A stretch of DNA of 64,000 nucleotides from positions 1 to 64,000 of the forward strand of contig NZ_FOBL01000013.1 in assembly GCF_900109825.1 (NCBI RefSeq), in the 5' to 3' direction. This document shows positions 9,398 through 18,472 of the stretch, piece after piece; the first letter of the stretch is position 1; every line of letters begins with the position of its first letter. The DNA comes from Alkalibacterium putridalgicola. GTDB lineage: Bacteria; Bacillota; Bacilli; Lactobacillales; Carnobacteriaceae_A. The notes under the pieces are model-generated. The model worked only from the letters and a program-made list of their open reading frames with translations, was not told the DNA's origin and ran no database searches. Both the position numbers and the translations under genes were made by a program.

Positions 9398-9943
9398 ATG
9401 AGACTTTTTATAGCGATTGAACTGGATAGTCAGGTTAAAAGAGTTTTGACTGACATTCAGCTGAACTTGAAAGACAGCATCAGTAAAGGAAATTACACAT
9501 CATCTGATAATTTCCATATCACCTTACGCTTCATAGGAGAAGTGAATGAGGACGAAGCAGAGAAACTAAAAAAAGCTATAGACGATACTGTTCAGCAGAT
9601 ACAGCCGTTTACTTTATACTTAGGTGGTTTAGGACATTTCCCAAGGAAAAACAAAGAAATCATCTGGGTCGGCGTAAAGGGGCAGGCGGAGAAGCTGTTT
9701 AAGTTGAAAGAACAGCTGGAAACTGAACTCGAAGTTTCAGGATTTTCGAAAGAAGAACAGGACTACATTCCCCATATTACTATGGTCAGACAAGCCTTAC
9801 TGGAAAAAGGATTTGATGAAATCAAAGCAGACTTGAGGGTGCCGGAGGAAAAAATTGCGGTAAAAAGTCTATCATTAATGGAAAGCAAACGAGTAGAGGG
9901 TGATCTGGTTTACACGGCGATCCACAAACGAGATTTTCACTAA
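9398..9943 (+). CDS. thpR: RNA 2',3'-cyclic phosphodiesterase ThpR
   Basis: A 181-residue 2H phosphoesterase of the LigT/ThpR group, which opens 2',3'-cyclic phosphates on RNA ends. The two catalytic HxT motifs are present at His40-Thr42 (FHITLRF) and His126-Thr128 (PHITMVR), in the duplicated half-barrel arrangement expected, and the length is normal. The ATG follows TGAGGGAGTG. It lies downstream of the decayed CPBP gene and shares a bidirectional terminator with the convergent heliorhodopsin gene. Confidence 0.92.
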   Translation: MRLFIAIELDSQVKRVLTDIQLNLKDSISKGNYTSSDNFHITLRFIGEVNEDEAEKLKKAIDDTVQQIQPFTLYLGGLGHFPRKNKEIIWVGVKGQAEKLFKLKEQLETELEVSGFSKEEQDYIPHITMVRQALLEKGFDEIKADLRVPEEKIAVKSLSLMESKRVEGDLVYTAIHKRDFH

Positions 9944-9980
9944 CTGAGGCATACTGTCTGTATAGTGAGATAGACATATA

Positions 9981-10015
9981 AAAACGAGATCCCTATATTA
10001 CCAGGATCTCGTTTT
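9981..10015. terminator. Bidirectional terminator between thpR and the heliorhodopsin gene
   Basis: AAAACGAGATCC (9981-9992) pairs perfectly with GGATCTCGTTTT (10004-10015). The A and T flanks allow use from both strands, which fits the convergent genes. Confidence 0.88.
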
Positions 10016-10024
10016 GATTATTCT

Positions 10025-10810
10025 CTATTGAGGCTGCATGACTCCGGCGAAAGCGAGCCAGGCCAAAATAGACTTAGCCACCAGACTCAGGACGATATAG
10101 CCTTTTTCACCATACAAGTAGTTGTCCCACTTTCCGATTTTCTTGTACTGCAGGATCATATTGATTGGAAACAAATTGAAGAAGACAAAATAACTGCCGA
10201 CAATGGCATAAACAAACCAGGGGACTTCTGCGGGATTTGAGTTTCCGAATGCATACAAAAGAATAACGATTCAGGGCGCTGCACCAGCAATGCTGCCGAA
10301 GACAAAGGGTTTCCAGTTGGTTTTCTCTGTATATTGATTTATTTCTTCCATATCTAAACCGAAAAGATTCATAGAAGCGTTAGCGGCAATGATCAGGATA
10401 AGGGCACCGATATCATAGACACCGAATAAGAGAGCGATCAGCACGATCATAAGTGATGAGCTGAGAGCATATTCATACCATCGAAAAGGGTTCATGCCTT
10501 TCTTCAGTTTTCTATTGTAAATGGGATTGCCCCAGGGACTGACAATGATAAAGTGCGCTGCAGCCGATATAAATAAAAACAAAGAGACTAGGATACCAAA
10601 CGGCACGTCAAACAATTGATTGGTTTCAGTGACAAGACGCATTTGAGTCTGATCGAATGTGAGGAAATTGGACATGACAGGCACAGTGAATTCGGCGATC
10701 CGTTCAATGAAAAGCGCAAAACCCAGCATGAGTAATCCTTGAACGAGATGCAGAAAACCCATCACTGTATTGAATTTTTTCAGTGAATCCATAGTGATTT
10801 CCTTTGACAT
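10025..10810 (-). pseudogene. Heliorhodopsin, interrupted by one in-frame TGA
   Basis: Read as one frame this is a 261-codon seven-helix protein with a clear heliorhodopsin signature. It opens with FNTVMGFLHLVQG in helix 1. RWYEYALSSSLMIVLIA in helix 3 places the counterion at Glu113. NASMNLFG and FGSIAGAAP follow, and helix 7 has LSLVAKSILAW with the retinal Schiff-base lysine at Lys246. The single lesion is TGA at 10271-10273 (codon 180), exactly where the family has Trp (GIVPW), so it is a TGG-to-TGA change; both sides stay in frame and look conserved. The start at 10810 has AGAAGGTG upstream; an ATG at 10831 lacks one. Without readthrough the product ends after helix 5 and lacks the chromophore lysine. 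Heliorhodopsins bind retinal with inverted topology and are thought to sense or signal, not pump. No retinal-making gene is nearby. Confidence 0.93.
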
Positions 10811-11025
10811 GATAAGCACCTTCTTTTCCATATTTTTGAAAAGTGGAGCTGGCTTTTTATTGGCAGTATCACTTCCTGTTTACTAGGGATTATATAGATT
10901 TATTATAATAAGATTATATCACACGCGTTATGTATAAGCTCGAAAGACACTCTTTGATCGATCACGATCTCAACATGTTACACTTGATCGGAATGGAAAA
11001 AATTTAAATTGAGGAGAATAAACGA

Positions 11026-12249
11026 ATGAATTCGCTAAAATTATTAGAACCACTGATACTGCCTAATGGTAAAGAAATCAAAAACCGTTTCCTGAAGTCT
11101 GCAATGAGTGAAACCTTGGCAAACCGGGATCATCAACCCACTGAGAATCATATGAAATTGTATGAAAGATGGGCAGAAGGTGGCTCAGGTATTGTCGTTA
11201 CTGGGAATGTCATGATCGACAGAAATGCTCTAGGGGAACCGGGCAATGTGGTGGTTGAAGATGAAAGAGATCTTGACCTACTAAAAAAATGGGCGGAAGC
11301 CGGGAGCAGGCAGGGGGCGCAGCTGTGGATGCAGATCAACCATCCGGGCAAACAGTCTCCCCGTTCATTATCCAAAGAGCCAGTTGCTCCCAGCGCCATT
11401 CCGTTACAGAATTACTCCAGTCAGTTATTCAGCCAGCCCAGAGCGCTGACGACAGAAGAGGTCAAAGGACTTGTTCAAAAGTATATAAAAACCGCCTCTG
11501 TCGCAAAAAGGGCTGGATTCAAAGGGGGCCAGATTCATGGGGCCCATGGCTACCTCGTCAGTCAGTTTCTTTCGGCACAGCATAATCAGCGCAGCGACCA
11601 GTACGGTGGCTCACTTGAAAATCGGATGCGATTTTTAATGGAAATCTATACAGGAATGAGAAAAGAACTGGGTCCAGACTTTTCTATAAGCGTTAAGCTC
11701 AATGCTTCTGATTTCAGTTCAGGTGGATTCAGCGAAAAGGAATCACTTCGTGTGGCACAGACTCTGGCCGGTTCGGGTATCGATCTGATCGAGATCTCAG
11801 GTGGTAACTATGAGAATCCACGAATGTTTAAAGAAACTGAAAAAGACAGTGAAGATATCTTCTTCATCGATTATGCCGAAAGATTAAAAGCATCCGTCGA
11901 TGTGCCGGTAGTAGTGACGGGTGGTTTCCGATCAGTAGACAGCATGGAGAAAGCTCTACGAGAAGGCAAAACTTCGATGATCGGTCTGGCTCGACCTTTA
12001 GTTTTGTATCCTGATTTACCCAGTCAGATCATCAAAGGGAAAAGACCACAGATAAATACACCCCGACTCACCACCGGTAGCAGCTACCTGGACGGGAAAG
12101 TGGGTTCATTGATGGGGATCAGTTACTATGAACATCAGATCGCCCGCCTTTCTGAAGGAAAAGAGCCCAGGATCACCCGTAATGGGTGGAGACCCTTGTG
12201 GCATACATTAAAGTCTTATGGTTTGACTGGACTACTGCCCAGACGATAA
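11026..12249 (+). CDS. NADH:flavin oxidoreductase (old yellow enzyme family)
   Basis: A 407-residue FMN-dependent TIM-barrel ene-reductase. N-terminal LPNGKEIKNRFLKSAM is the typical first barrel strand. INHPGKQ, the substrate-binding HGAHGYLVSQFLS, and VVVTGGF followed by IGLARPL (phosphate-binding end of the barrel) are all present. There is no C-terminal FAD/NAD domain, so it is the short type and not a 2,4-dienoyl-CoA reductase with an iron-sulphur cluster. The start follows TGAGGAG. It is transcribed divergently from the heliorhodopsin gene across about 215 bases. The substrate is unknown; these enzymes reduce activated alkenes and electrophiles. Confidence 0.92.
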   Translation: MNSLKLLEPLILPNGKEIKNRFLKSAMSETLANRDHQPTENHMKLYERWAEGGSGIVVTGNVMIDRNALGEPGNVVVEDERDLDLLKKWAEAGSRQGAQLWMQINHPGKQSPRSLSKEPVAPSAIPLQNYSSQLFSQPRALTTEEVKGLVQKYIKTASVAKRAGFKGGQIHGAHGYLVSQFLSAQHNQRSDQYGGSLENRMRFLMEIYTGMRKELGPDFSISVKLNASDFSSGGFSEKESLRVAQTLAGSGIDLIEISGGNYENPRMFKETEKDSEDIFFIDYAERLKASVDVPVVVTGGFRSVDSMEKALREGKTSMIGLARPLVLYPDLPSQIIKGKRPQINTPRLTTGSSYLDGKVGSLMGISYYEHQIARLSEGKEPRITRNGWRPLWHTLKSYGLTGLLPRR

Positions 12250-12378
12250 GGGTATGTGGTCTGAAGAGAGAACATAACTGTGTTGGGGGAGTCCGACGCG
12301 GTCAACTTTGATTGACAATAAACCCCAGTGTGATAGACTTATTTTAACTAAAAGGTAACACTGTATGGAGGAAATCCA

Positions 12379-13728
12379 ATGGCGATAGCAATCGTAACAC
12401 TCATTATTCTGATCCTTTTAAATGGTTTTTTTGCAGCATCTGAACTGGCTTTTGTGAACCTGAATGACAATAAAGTCAAGCGCATGGCAGATAACGGAGA
12501 CAAAAAAGCCCAGAAACTATATGATCTTATATCGAAACCGAGTTTATTCTTGAGTACCATTCAGATCGGCATTACTCTCGCAGGCTTTCTCTCCAGTGCT
12601 TTCGCTGCAGATTTCTTTGCCGACCCAATGGCACAGGCACTGTACGATTTAGGTGTCCCTATTTCTCTAAGTGCCTTGAATTCGATTTCAGTTGTGGTGA
12701 TAACTGTCGTATTGTCGTATTTCACCTTAGTATTTGGTGAACTGGTCCCTAAACAGCTGGCGATGCAGAAAGCTGAAGCCATTGCCAATATTGCTGTAGG
12801 GCCTGTGTCCCTGCTGGCCAAAGTCAGTGCACCAATCGTGAAATTTTTGAGTTTTTCTATCAGGGTCATATTTAAATTATTCGGTGCAGATCCTAACGCT
12901 GAGAATGAAGAAGCGACAGAAGAAGATATTCGTATGCTTGTTGATTTAGGGCGGGAAAGAGGGACCATCCATCCGGTTGAAAGAGTGATGATCGAGAACA
13001 TATTCGAATTCAACGATACGACCGCATCCAACATATTGACTCACCGGACGGATATGATCGCCTTATCTGCAGATTCGGATCTTGACACCGTGCTGGAAAA
13101 AGTAAATAAATATCAGTACACCCGTTTTCCTGTATATGAAAAGAATATAGATAATATCATAGGCGTCCTGCATGTAAAGGATTTGTTTATGTACATGAAA
13201 AAAGATAATGGCTCTACCTTTATATTGAAAGAAGCAATGCGAGCACCACATTATGTTCAGGACTCTCAAACTATTGATAAGCTGTTTGCTAAAATGAGAC
13301 AGGAAAAAACGCATATGGCTATCGTGCTCGATGAATTCGGCGGCACCCAGGGAATGATCACTATTGAAGATGTCATAGAAGAAATCGTTGGAGAAATCAC
13401 CAGCGAAAGTATGGAACCGGGTGTTTACGATGATGAGATCAGGAAGCTTTCTTCCAATCAGTACAGTGTGATCGGGACGTATCGTCTGCGTGATTTGGAA
13501 CATACACTTAACGTCAGTTTCCCAACGGATGAATTTGATACTGTCAGAGGTTTTCTAATCAATGAACTGGGACACGTGCCATCCAAAAATGACCACGCAA
13601 GAGTAGAATACAAACACCTGACGTTTGAAGTGGAAGATATGAAGGAAAACCGTATAGAAACGGTCCTGATCACAATAAATAAACAAACGGATGAGGATTC
13701 AAAGGAGACGTCTAATCAGACCACGTAA
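12379..13728 (+). CDS. CNNM/CorC (HlyC) family transporter
   Basis: A 449-residue membrane protein with an N-terminal DUF21/CNNM transmembrane domain (about 1-190, including the AASELAFVNLN start and VFGELVPKQLA). Two CBS domains follow (about 205-330; TRFPVYE and MAIVLDEFGGTQGMIT), then a C-terminal CorC_HlyC domain (about 350-430). The family is implicated in Mg2+/Co2+ or Na+-coupled metal efflux; the old haemolysin label is historical. The ATG follows TATGGAGGAAAT. A short Glu/Lys/Thr-rich tail ends the protein, and a strong terminator follows. Confidence 0.93.
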   Translation: MAIAIVTLIILILLNGFFAASELAFVNLNDNKVKRMADNGDKKAQKLYDLISKPSLFLSTIQIGITLAGFLSSAFAADFFADPMAQALYDLGVPISLSALNSISVVVITVVLSYFTLVFGELVPKQLAMQKAEAIANIAVGPVSLLAKVSAPIVKFLSFSIRVIFKLFGADPNAENEEATEEDIRMLVDLGRERGTIHPVERVMIENIFEFNDTTASNILTHRTDMIALSADSDLDTVLEKVNKYQYTRFPVYEKNIDNIIGVLHVKDLFMYMKKDNGSTFILKEAMRAPHYVQDSQTIDKLFAKMRQEKTHMAIVLDEFGGTQGMITIEDVIEEIVGEITSESMEPGVYDDEIRKLSSNQYSVIGTYRLRDLEHTLNVSFPTDEFDTVRGFLINELGHVPSKNDHARVEYKHLTFEVEDMKENRIETVLITINKQTDEDSKETSNQTT

Positions 13729-13740
13729 TATCCTTATAAC

Positions 13741-13778
13741 AAAAGAGCTGACCAGAAACCTGGTCAGCTCTTTTGTGC
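13741..13778 (+). terminator. Rho-independent terminator after the CorC-type gene
   Basis: A 15-bp perfect stem (13741-13755 with 13760-13774) has a 4-base loop and A/T flanks. Confidence 0.92.
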
Positions 13779-13879
13779 GTAAATATTGAATTATTTATAC
13801 TTTTATGTTAATCTTTTCACAAATAGACCAGATTGTCTTTATACATGGTGAATTTCCACCTAAAGACTGGAGGACAGAT

Positions 13880-14113
13880 ATGGAAAATACAAAGAAAATC
13901 AGTATATTTTTATTCGCAGTTGCTTTTCTGCTCGTTCTAGGCTTTGCTATCCGCCTGGGTGCTGACTACTTTCAGTATGTAGAAGGATTGAAAAACCACC
14001 CATTTTATTTCTATATCCTGGGCAGGGGGGCCACATTCATAGCGCCCGCTGTATTGTGCACTATTGGTGGAAGAAAGCTGCGACCTGCCCATGTGAAAAA
14101 GGATAAAAAGTAA
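13880..14113 (+). CDS. Small membrane protein, function unknown
   Basis: A 77-residue protein with two predicted transmembrane helices (about 7-26 and 45-65) and a basic C-terminal tail rich in Lys and Arg. The family is not recognised. The start at 13880 is preferred because GGAGGACA lies 4-11 bases upstream; an in-frame ATG at 13805 lacks a ribosome site. It sits 21 bases before the DUF6544-type gene and is probably co-transcribed with it. Confidence 0.7.
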   Translation: MENTKKISIFLFAVAFLLVLGFAIRLGADYFQYVEGLKNHPFYFYILGRGATFIAPAVLCTIGGRKLRPAHVKKDKK

Positions 14114-14134
14114 CGGAAACGGAGGACAGAAATA

Positions 14135-14986
14135 ATGTCGCTGACCAAACGACTAGTCATTAGCTTACTGGTGCTTTCAGGAGTAGGTTTATCAGGATCA
14201 CTTCTAGCTCAAACTCATTTTAAAAGAAATGTTAAAGCTGAAGTAGAGGAACTTTTCAGTACGGTAGAAAATGAGGGAGAAAGGATATCTGAAGAAGATT
14301 TGAAAGGATTGCCGGAAAATGTACAGAGATGGTTTAAGTATAGCGGGATGATAGGCAAAAAAAGTGTAGTGTCTGTTCGTTTAAGACAGCAGGCAGAAAT
14401 GAGACTGGGACCAGACAGCAGATGGATGCCGGTCGAGGCTGAACAATACTTCACTTCAGTAGAGCCCGGTTTCATCTGGGATGCAACAATTAAGGCTGCA
14501 CCATTCATTCATATCTCCGGACGCGACAAATATCAAAACGGCAGAGGCAGCATGCTGATAAAACCTTTGTCTCTCTTTACCTTGGCTGACTCGCAAGGCC
14601 AAGAAATCGACCAGGGGACATTGTTAAGATACCTTGCAGAGACGATGTGGTTCCCGTCTGCTTTATTGAATGACTATATAGAATGGAAAGAAATAGATAG
14701 TCACAAGGCAAAAGCTGTCATGACGTATAAAGGAGTCTCGGCTTCAGGAATATTTACAATAAATGACAAGGGAGAAGTTACACGGTTCGAAGCCGAGCGG
14801 TATGGCGATTTCGATGGTGAATTCAGAATGGAAACGTGGTCGATACCAGTCAGTACCTATAAGTCATTTGAAGGAATAAATGTACCGACCAAAGGAGAGA
14901 TCACCTGGAAACTGGATGAAGGGGATTACAACTGGTTTAATTTTGAAGTAATGGACATTGAATATAATAATCCGCATGTCTATTGA
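14135..14986 (+). CDS. DUF6544/DUF6920-like exported or membrane-anchored protein
   Basis: A 283-residue protein with an N-terminal hydrophobic segment (about 5-25) that may be a signal anchor, then a soluble domain. The stretches LPENVQRWFKYSGMIG, PGFIWDATI and MTYKGVSASGIFTIN match my memory of the DUF6544 (now DUF6920) family, whose role is unknown. The predicted fold is rich in beta strands and located outside the membrane. GGAGGACAG precedes the ATG. The assignment rests on remembered family patterns and should be confirmed with a profile search. Confidence 0.7.
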   Translation: MSLTKRLVISLLVLSGVGLSGSLLAQTHFKRNVKAEVEELFSTVENEGERISEEDLKGLPENVQRWFKYSGMIGKKSVVSVRLRQQAEMRLGPDSRWMPVEAEQYFTSVEPGFIWDATIKAAPFIHISGRDKYQNGRGSMLIKPLSLFTLADSQGQEIDQGTLLRYLAETMWFPSALLNDYIEWKEIDSHKAKAVMTYKGVSASGIFTINDKGEVTRFEAERYGDFDGEFRMETWSIPVSTYKSFEGINVPTKGEITWKLDEGDYNWFNFEVMDIEYNNPHVY

Positions 14987-15136
14987 ATTTTTACTTAAAG
15001 TCAAATATGAGGATGTACATTTTAAATCATTAAGACGAGTGACTGTACCAGCTGATTACTATCGCTGATTTGTGTTACTATGTAAAAGAACATCGAGAAA
15101 GAAATAAAAACCAATTTTATTAAGGAGCACATAAAC

Positions 15137-15331
15137 ATGGATGGTACAAAACGCGCAGATATCGAACCAGGTAAAAAGGTGAAAGTCGTACAAAAACAGG
15201 ATCAGCCTTCGGGCAAGCTGACAGAAGGTGTAGTGAAAGACATCTTAACTAACTCAAAATCGCATCATCATGGGATTAAAGTGAGACTGGAAAGCGGTAT
15301 TGTCGGACGAGTGAAAGAAATAGAAAATTAA
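15137..15331 (+). CDS. ywbE: YwbE-family protein
   Basis: A 64-residue basic protein matching YwbE of Firmicutes over its whole length: RADIEPGKKVKVVQK, then KLTEGVVKDILTNS, HGIKVRLESG and VGRVKEI. The fold is a small KOW/SH3-like beta barrel, which suggests nucleic acid or ribosome binding, but no function is established. It is a single-gene unit with AAGGAGC upstream and a terminator downstream. Confidence 0.9.
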   Translation: MDGTKRADIEPGKKVKVVQKQDQPSGKLTEGVVKDILTNSKSHHHGIKVRLESGIVGRVKEIEN

Positions 15332-15342
15332 TTAAAGAAAAG

Positions 15343-15374
15343 CAGCAGCTGTTGTTAATAACAGTTGCTGTTTT
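15343..15374 (+). terminator. Rho-independent terminator after ywbE
   Basis: CAGCAGCTGTT (15343-15353) pairs with AACAGTTGCTG (15360-15370, one wobble) and is followed by TTTT. Confidence 0.8.
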
Positions 15375-15452
15375 AGTGTAGAATAGAACTATCAAATGAT
15401 AGATGTATGGGTTAACTAACAGACTAAATGCACTTTTCGAGGAGAGGTTGTC

Positions 15453-16439
15453 ATGTCTGAATATAATCATTCTTGGTTGAAGCAGTTGAACTATGATCCC
15501 ATTGCCCCCTTACTCGAAAAGAGTGATGATGCCTTCAAGCTTAAAGTGTTTAAAGATTTATGTGACCGGGAAGTTCCTTTTGAATCAGGGGGGACATCCG
15601 AAGAAGTCTTGCGCTTAGTAAGAATGCAGGAGCCCCAAGGCTTCTGGAAATATCCCAAAACACGTAACACCATGGATTTGTCTAACTTGAATCAGTATCA
15701 GTCATTCAGAAATCTAGGAAAGCTAGTTGAAATGTATAATCTTGATCGCTCTCATTCATCAGTTCAAAACGCAGCAGATTATTTCTTTTCTGTTCAGACT
15801 GATCAGGGAGATTTTCGTGGCATTTATGATAAACAGTATACGCCGAACTATACAGCAGGTATCACAGAACTTCTTATTAAAGCAGGTTATCCAGATGATA
15901 AAAGAATTTTAGCGGCTCTGGACTGGTTAATAAATAACCGACAGAACGATGGAGGCTGGGCACTTGCGTTCAGGACAAAAAATTATAACATTGATGTGAC
16001 TTATGATTATCACAAAACAATCGAACCAGACTTCACTTAGCCCTCTTCGTACATGATCACGGTGGTAGTGCTGCTCGCCTTTTGTATACATCCACACTAT
16101 AAGAAACGGCAGGAAATCATAGAAGCCGGGGAACTGGTCAGTCGGTATATATTCAAACGAGACATTTATCCTGACAGACAGGACAAAAAGTACTGGAAAC
16201 AGTTTGTCTACCCATTTTGTTATGCCGACTTGATATCCGTTCTGGATTCTCTGTCGCTTCTTGGTTTCCCGCCATCTCATCCTGACATTAAAAGGGGATT
16301 GCAGTGGCTAGTTGATGAACAGCTGGAGTCAGGGGCTTGGCAGTTGAAAATCACTTCAGGTCGAGACAAAGCACAGATACAATGTTATCTGAACTTAGCT
16401 GTCTGTAAAATTTTTAATCAGTTTTATGGAAATCAGTAA
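15453..16439 (+). pseudogene. Prenyltransferase/squalene-cyclase-repeat protein, split by in-frame TAG
   Basis: One 328-codon frame broken by TAG at 16038-16040 (codon 196); both halves are in the same frame. Four QW-type repeats of the terpene-cyclase alpha/alpha barrel can be seen: QEPQGFW, QTDQGDF, RQNDGGW and, after the stop, QLESGAW. After the stop the text PSSYMITVVVLLAF reads on as normal protein, so this looks like a recent point nonsense mutation. The protein is much shorter than squalene-hopene cyclase (about 630 residues) and lacks its DxDD motif. It belongs to the small repeat-only proteins of unknown function, not to a proven cyclase. GAGGAGAGG precedes the ATG. A functional N-terminal fragment cannot be excluded. 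Confidence 0.8.
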
Positions 16440-16482
16440 CTGTTTGTTGAAAGGTAAAACATATAAGAGAGCGGGGGATTGA

Positions 16483-16986
16483 ATGATCATTAATTATGAA
16501 TTAAATGAAGAAGATTTTGTGCGATTCAACCTTCATTATATAGAAGACTCGCCTGCCCAAAGAAAAACGTACTGGTTTTTACGTCTGTTGATTCCCCTGT
16601 TTTTTTCTGGATTGATCTTTTTAATGGGCACTGTTCTGTTCAGACAGCCAGCTATTTATTGGGTCATCACTGCTACAGGCTTTTTCGGGTTATGGGTTCT
16701 TTATTTCCCGGAACAGTACAGAAAAACGATCCTGAAACAAACCAGAAAGATGTTGTCAAAAGGAGAAAAAGACTATCTGTTTGGAGAAAAAAGCCTGACC
16801 ATCAGTGAATATACGATAACGGTAACAGGTGAAAATGCTCAGGAAGAACTGAAACTGAAAGATATAAAAAGGATCGAACAGTATGACGATATGATTCTGA
16901 TATATGATAGTAACCGGTCTGCGATCATTGTTCCAACGAGAGAATTAAGCTGGGATGAGGTAAAAATAGTGGCTACTCTAAAGTGA
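16483..16986 (+). CDS. YcxB-like membrane protein
   Basis: A 167-residue protein with two adjacent transmembrane helices (about 28-72) flanked by an N-terminal segment starting INYELNEEDF and a C-terminal cytoplasmic beta-rich domain (about 100-160). This is the layout of the YcxB-like family, of unknown function. GAGCGGGGG lies upstream of the ATG, a somewhat imperfect ribosome site. It follows the broken repeat protein by 43 bases and precedes the hydrolase by 69. Confidence 0.75.
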   Translation: MIINYELNEEDFVRFNLHYIEDSPAQRKTYWFLRLLIPLFFSGLIFLMGTVLFRQPAIYWVITATGFFGLWVLYFPEQYRKTILKQTRKMLSKGEKDYLFGEKSLTISEYTITVTGENAQEELKLKDIKRIEQYDDMILIYDSNRSAIIVPTRELSWDEVKIVATLK

Positions 16987-17055
16987 TTATAAGACCATTA
17001 ATGTGAAAACAATGATGATTTTGAGAAAAAACTGTTTCAAGGAGAGTGTGGAAAG

Positions 17056-17808
17056 ATGAAATCAAACCATAGATCGTGGAAGAAATGGCTTTTAGGTATA
17101 GGTATCGTCATATTGCTGATCCTATCTTCTGCCTATATTTTTCTGCAGCTCAACACGTATGAGGCTTTGCCGGAAGCGACAGATTTGTTTCAAGAAGAAA
17201 CAGTAAGTCAGGAGGAAGGGTGGATCAAAGTAACACCCTCTGTCTCATCTGATGATATTAAAGGACAGATCGTTATATATCAGGGAGGGCTGGTTGAAGA
17301 AGCTGCATACCTTCCATTGGCTATGGATCTTAGCGAAGAAGGGTACCAAGTCTTTATTCCTGATATGCCGCTTGAGCTTGCTATCCTGAATACAAATGCC
17401 ATAGAAGAAATAAAAAAAGAATACGTAACAGATAAAGACTGGTGGCTGGCGGGACATTCTTTAGGAGGTACAAGCGCCACAATCTATGCTAAAGAAAATC
17501 CTGATGACATCGAAGGAATTATCTTACTGGCAGGGTATCCAAATGAGAATAGTGACTTGTCTGATTTGAACTTGCCTATCCTTTCCATAACAAGCACGAA
17601 TGATAAAGTAATCAACGATGAAAATTATGAAAAGTCAAAGTCACTGCTGCCTGAGAAAACGTCATATAAGGAAATAGAAGGAGGCAATCACTCGAATTTC
17701 GGATATTACGGACTTCAGGATGGTGATGGCCGGAGTATTCTTTCCCGTACCGAACAGCAAGATTTGGTTGTTCACTATATAAAAACATTTATTGACCACA
17801 GTAGATAA
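17056..17808 (+). CDS. Membrane-anchored alpha/beta hydrolase
   Basis: A 250-residue hydrolase with an N-terminal signal anchor (about 10-30), so the catalytic domain faces the outside. The nucleophile elbow is GHSLGG. The acid and histidine are probably in SITSTNDKV and EGGNHSNFG near the C-terminus. QIVIYQGGLVEEAAYLPLA forms the oxyanion-side loop. The family resembles small dienelactone-hydrolase-like esterases (alpha/beta hydrolase family 5/6); the substrate is unknown. The ATG is preceded by AAGGAGAGTG. A terminator follows. Confidence 0.87.
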   Translation: MKSNHRSWKKWLLGIGIVILLILSSAYIFLQLNTYEALPEATDLFQEETVSQEEGWIKVTPSVSSDDIKGQIVIYQGGLVEEAAYLPLAMDLSEEGYQVFIPDMPLELAILNTNAIEEIKKEYVTDKDWWLAGHSLGGTSATIYAKENPDDIEGIILLAGYPNENSDLSDLNLPILSITSTNDKVINDENYEKSKSLLPEKTSYKEIEGGNHSNFGYYGLQDGDGRSILSRTEQQDLVVHYIKTFIDHSR

Positions 17809-17853
17809 TAAAGTGATTATTTCCTGGAAATCACGTTTAGAGAATAACGATTA

Positions 17854-17903
17854 GAAAAACACTAGTATAGGCGTATTGACACTCTTTAACTAGTGTTTTT
17901 CTG
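17854..17903 (+). terminator. Rho-independent terminator after the hydrolase
   Basis: GAAAAACACTAGT (17854-17866) pairs perfectly with ACTAGTGTTTTTC (17889-17901) around a 22-base loop, with T-rich sequence after it. Confidence 0.8.
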
Positions 17904-18137
17904 TTTTTCCTTACATAAATAGTATACGATGAGTAAAAATGAAATCGTAGAAATCAGATGATTTAACCTGCTTTCTCGCTTTCCAATCAGCAGGTTAGTG
18001 GAGTATACTAGAATCAGTGACTTGGCATTGCAGTTTTCTTCAGCAGGACTCTGTGTGAAAAGTGTTGTTTAATGCAGTTCTTGATTTTTGCGTAAAAAAA
18101 TGTAGACTGCTTAGATTAGAAGAAATAAAGATGAAAT
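17904..18137 (+). promoter_or_regulatory. Leader and promoter region of the V-ATPase operon
   Basis: No gene is seen here. The promoter of the nine-gene operon must lie in this stretch. A possible pair is TTGATT near 18081 with TAGACT about 16 bases further, but it is not strong, and a TATACT at about 18005 is an alternative. No riboswitch fold was recognised. Confidence 0.4.
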
Positions 18138-18150
18138 GGAGGAACTCGTA

Positions 18151-18462
18151 ATGAATGATATCGTTGATCAGCTCTTTAAGATTGAAAAAACTGCGCAGGA
18201 TATGCAAAGCAGTATAGACGAGAAAAAGAAAGATTTACGAACAGTTTACGAAAGAAAGCAGCAAGATTTTGATAGTGAAATAAATCAGCAGACACAACAA
18301 CAGCTGAAAGAAATACAGTTTGAAATAAACCAGAAAGAAGAAGCAAACAAAAAGGAATTGTACAGTCTTTACGAAAATGAAATTAAACGTTTTGAGAAAG
18401 AATATAGGCAGAAAAAAGATGATATCGTTCAGGAAATCGTAGGGAATATACTGAGAACTTGA
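18151..18462 (+). CDS. ntpF: V-type ATPase subunit G/H (peripheral stalk)
   Basis: A 103-residue almost wholly helical, charged protein rich in Lys, Glu and Gln with heptad character. It fits the stalk subunit that pairs with subunit E to hold the stator of the rotary ATPase. The start at 18151 is chosen because GGAGGAACTC lies upstream, and the ATG at 18136 would include that site. The stop overlaps the ribosome site of ntpC. As the first gene of the operon it takes the position of ntpF in Enterococcus or atpG/ahaH elsewhere. Confidence 0.85.
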   Translation: MNDIVDQLFKIEKTAQDMQSSIDEKKKDLRTVYERKQQDFDSEINQQTQQQLKEIQFEINQKEEANKKELYSLYENEIKRFEKEYRQKKDDIVQEIVGNILRT

Positions 18463-18472
18463 GGTGAGCAGC

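Noticed and set aside
10271-10273. Genetic recoding of TGA as tryptophan
   Set aside because: TGA ends several intact genes in the window (for example the stalk subunit gene at 18462, ntpE at 22926 and yeiH at 38310), so it is a normal stop here.
12561-13034. Long open frame on the strand opposite the CorC-type gene
   Set aside because: It mirrors the codons of a well-supported gene, lacks a ribosome site and matches no family.
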